64,000 nt of DNA, taken from the NCBI GenBank assembly GCA_027013165.1, contig JALUXV010000161.1:1-64000 (forward strand). The letters run 5' to 3'. Under the pieces are notes generated by a model, which worked only from the letters and a program-made list of their open reading frames with translations, ran no database searches and was not told the origin of the DNA. Of the stretch, positions 62,663 through 64,000 are shown piece by piece. The first letter of the stretch is position 1. Each line of letters opens with the position of its first letter. Made by a program: the position numbers and the translations under genes. This DNA is from Alteromonadaceae bacterium. GTDB taxonomy: Bacteria > Pseudomonadota > Gammaproteobacteria > Enterobacterales > Alteromonadaceae.

Positions 62663-63232
62663 CTATTGCTGCATAGCTTCAAAGCGCTCTAACCGAGATA
62701 GAGCGAGTTGTTGGCGACGACTAGCCCAACGATAAACAAATACTAAAACCACGGCAGAAATACCCAAGAACACTGTGGATTTCACCATTTGTTCGCTCGA
62801 TGTCAATTCGCCTTGCAGATAAAGTACAACGTTAAAAATCAACAAAAACCCTATGGCAACCCAACAGGAATGTTTGGTCATCCATGCAATGCGAGCATTG
62901 TTTTTCATTTGTTTGATGAGGCTCTCTAAGTAACCTCTCGTTTGTAAATCACCGCCAAAAGCCGTCACTCTGCGCAACCATAATTGATAAAAAAGTATTG
63001 GCAGACAAAGTAGCAACATGGCCAAAATCATCCCACCCGCCACTAAACTAAACGTCGACCACTTCCACCAAATAAGCACCATCGGCGGGACTACGCCAAG
63101 AAAATCTAGCACCATAAATAGCCTTTGTTTTTTGCGTTCAGCAAAAAAAGTGCGCTTTACTTCCTCAACATCAATGGTTTTAACCGGCTGCGCTTGCCAC
63201 AGTGCCGACAAGTCGTTGTGGTTATTATTCAT
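62663..63232 (-). CDS. Membrane protein, probable partner of adjacent sigma factor
   Basis: 189 aa; LSALWQAQPVKTIDVEEVKRTFFAERKKQRL soluble N-terminus plus about 4 TM; overlaps sigma factor ORF. Confidence 0.6.
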   Translation of the reverse strand: MNNNHNDLSALWQAQPVKTIDVEEVKRTFFAERKKQRLFMVLDFLGVVPPMVLIWWKWSTFSLVAGGMILAMLLLCLPILFYQLWLRRVTAFGGDLQTRGYLESLIKQMKNNARIAWMTKHSCWVAIGFLLIFNVVLYLQGELTSSEQMVKSTVFLGISAVVLVFVYRWASRRQQLALSRLERFEAMQQ

Positions 63233-63743
63233 TGGTTTGCCCTTTTGTAATTGAAGCTTTCGCTCGCTTTAAAATTACCCCCACATGCGACTTGGTTAAT
63301 CCACAAACGTCTGCAATTTCGTCGTAGGACAATCCCTCTAGTGACAATGTAAGTACCTGCCTTGATTGCAATGGAAGTTCGCGAACCGCGCCTAACAAAG
63401 TATTTAAGGATTGCTGCTGACTTGCTGATAATTCAGGGGTTGCATGATGCCCTATAAAAGCATCGGCACCTTCTGGGTATGTTTCTGTATCAATGCGCTT
63501 AACTTGGCTAGCCACATGAGTTACTGCGCGATTATGCGCAATTTTCAACAGGTAAGTTTTTATACTGCTGTCGCCATTGAATCGCCCTATTGCCTGCCAA
63601 ACGGCTACCGCAATCTCTTGCAGAAGTTCCTGCTGCAACGCTTCATTTGCCTCGTAACTACTCGCAACACGACTCAGTAAACCGCCATACTCTGAGAATA
63701 TTGCTTCAAACTGCTGCGACAAATGAAATCTCCAAATCAACAA
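63225..63743 (-). CDS. RNA polymerase sigma-70 family (ECF-like) factor; probable TTG start
   Basis: ELLQEIAVAVWQAIGRFNGDSSIKTYLLKIAHNRAVTHV, LPLQSRQVLTLSLEGLSYDEIADVCGLTKSHVGVILKRAK; no ATG near N-terminus, GGAG 7 nt before TTG at 63722. Confidence 0.88.
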   Translation of the reverse strand: MLIWRFHLSQQFEAIFSEYGGLLSRVASSYEANEALQQELLQEIAVAVWQAIGRFNGDSSIKTYLLKIAHNRAVTHVASQVKRIDTETYPEGADAFIGHHATPELSASQQQSLNTLLGAVRELPLQSRQVLTLSLEGLSYDEIADVCGLTKSHVGVILKRAKASITKGQTNE

Positions 63744-63907
63744 TCAAGGTGTTTGTTATTGATAGTCGTGGGCTTTTGAAAAAAATTACATTTTCTGTGT
63801 AATTTTTTTTTAGGGGCGATGACTACTAGGGTAAATATCGTGAAATTCCCTGCGTGTTCTTTCCAATGATATTTACGTGTTTGTGACCAAATTACAGGAG
63901 ACTTATT

Positions 63908-64000
63908 ATGTCTACAATCGGTATTGTTTTATTAATGCTTGGCCTAGTTTCGCTAATGTTGCTAACAAACTACATTGACGCGAAATACCAATATAGATTC
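63908..64000 (+). CDS. Small membrane protein, truncated by window edge
   Basis: AGGAG upstream of ATG; MSTIGIVLLMLGLVSLMLLTNYIDAKYQYRF... open to end. Confidence 0.5.
   Translation, partial: MSTIGIVLLMLGLVSLMLLTNYIDAKYQYRF

Noticed and set aside
1-64000. CRISPR arrays, tRNA/rRNA genes, toxin-antitoxin or restriction-modification systems
   Set aside because: No regularly spaced repeats, no recognisable tRNA/rRNA sequence, and no ORF resembling these families was seen by reading; a tool-based scan was not possible.

Overview
The window is a chromosomal segment from a gammaproteobacterium, probably Alteromonadaceae judging by gene content and order. It is densely coded and mostly housekeeping: slyX (partial), fkpA-like, greB, tex, bioH/comF, nfuA, an aa3-type cytochrome c oxidase and heme A assembly cluster, lexA/plsB, ilvE-ilvD-ilvA, comM, ilvY/ilvC, a Bcr/CflA-type transporter, an S9 peptidase, tamA-tamB and a sigma-70-family regulator. 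No tRNA, rRNA, CRISPR, prophage or IS element was recognised. The most interesting region is 3.4-12.8 kb. A tightly overlapping five-gene operon encodes two transglutaminase-like proteins (one fused to the DUF2126 putative amidoligase), two circularly permuted ATP-grasp proteins and two alpha-E domains. The operon sits between greB and tex. It is bracketed by a perfect 32-bp direct repeat that duplicates the last six codons and stop of greB, so it looks like an inserted cassette that regenerated the greB 3' end. A second, unrelated ATP-grasp cassette (RimK-like ligase, GNAT + C39-like protease fusion, RMD1/DUF155 protein) lies between comF and nfuA at 18.3-22.7 kb. Smaller observations include an IscR type-1-like site at nfuA, tandem LexA boxes at lexA, a multi-hairpin palindromic element between ilvD and ilvE, a miniature flagellar-rod-like protein, and a possible degenerate Sco-like protein in the cox cluster. 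All family assignments come from reading the translations; no database search was run.
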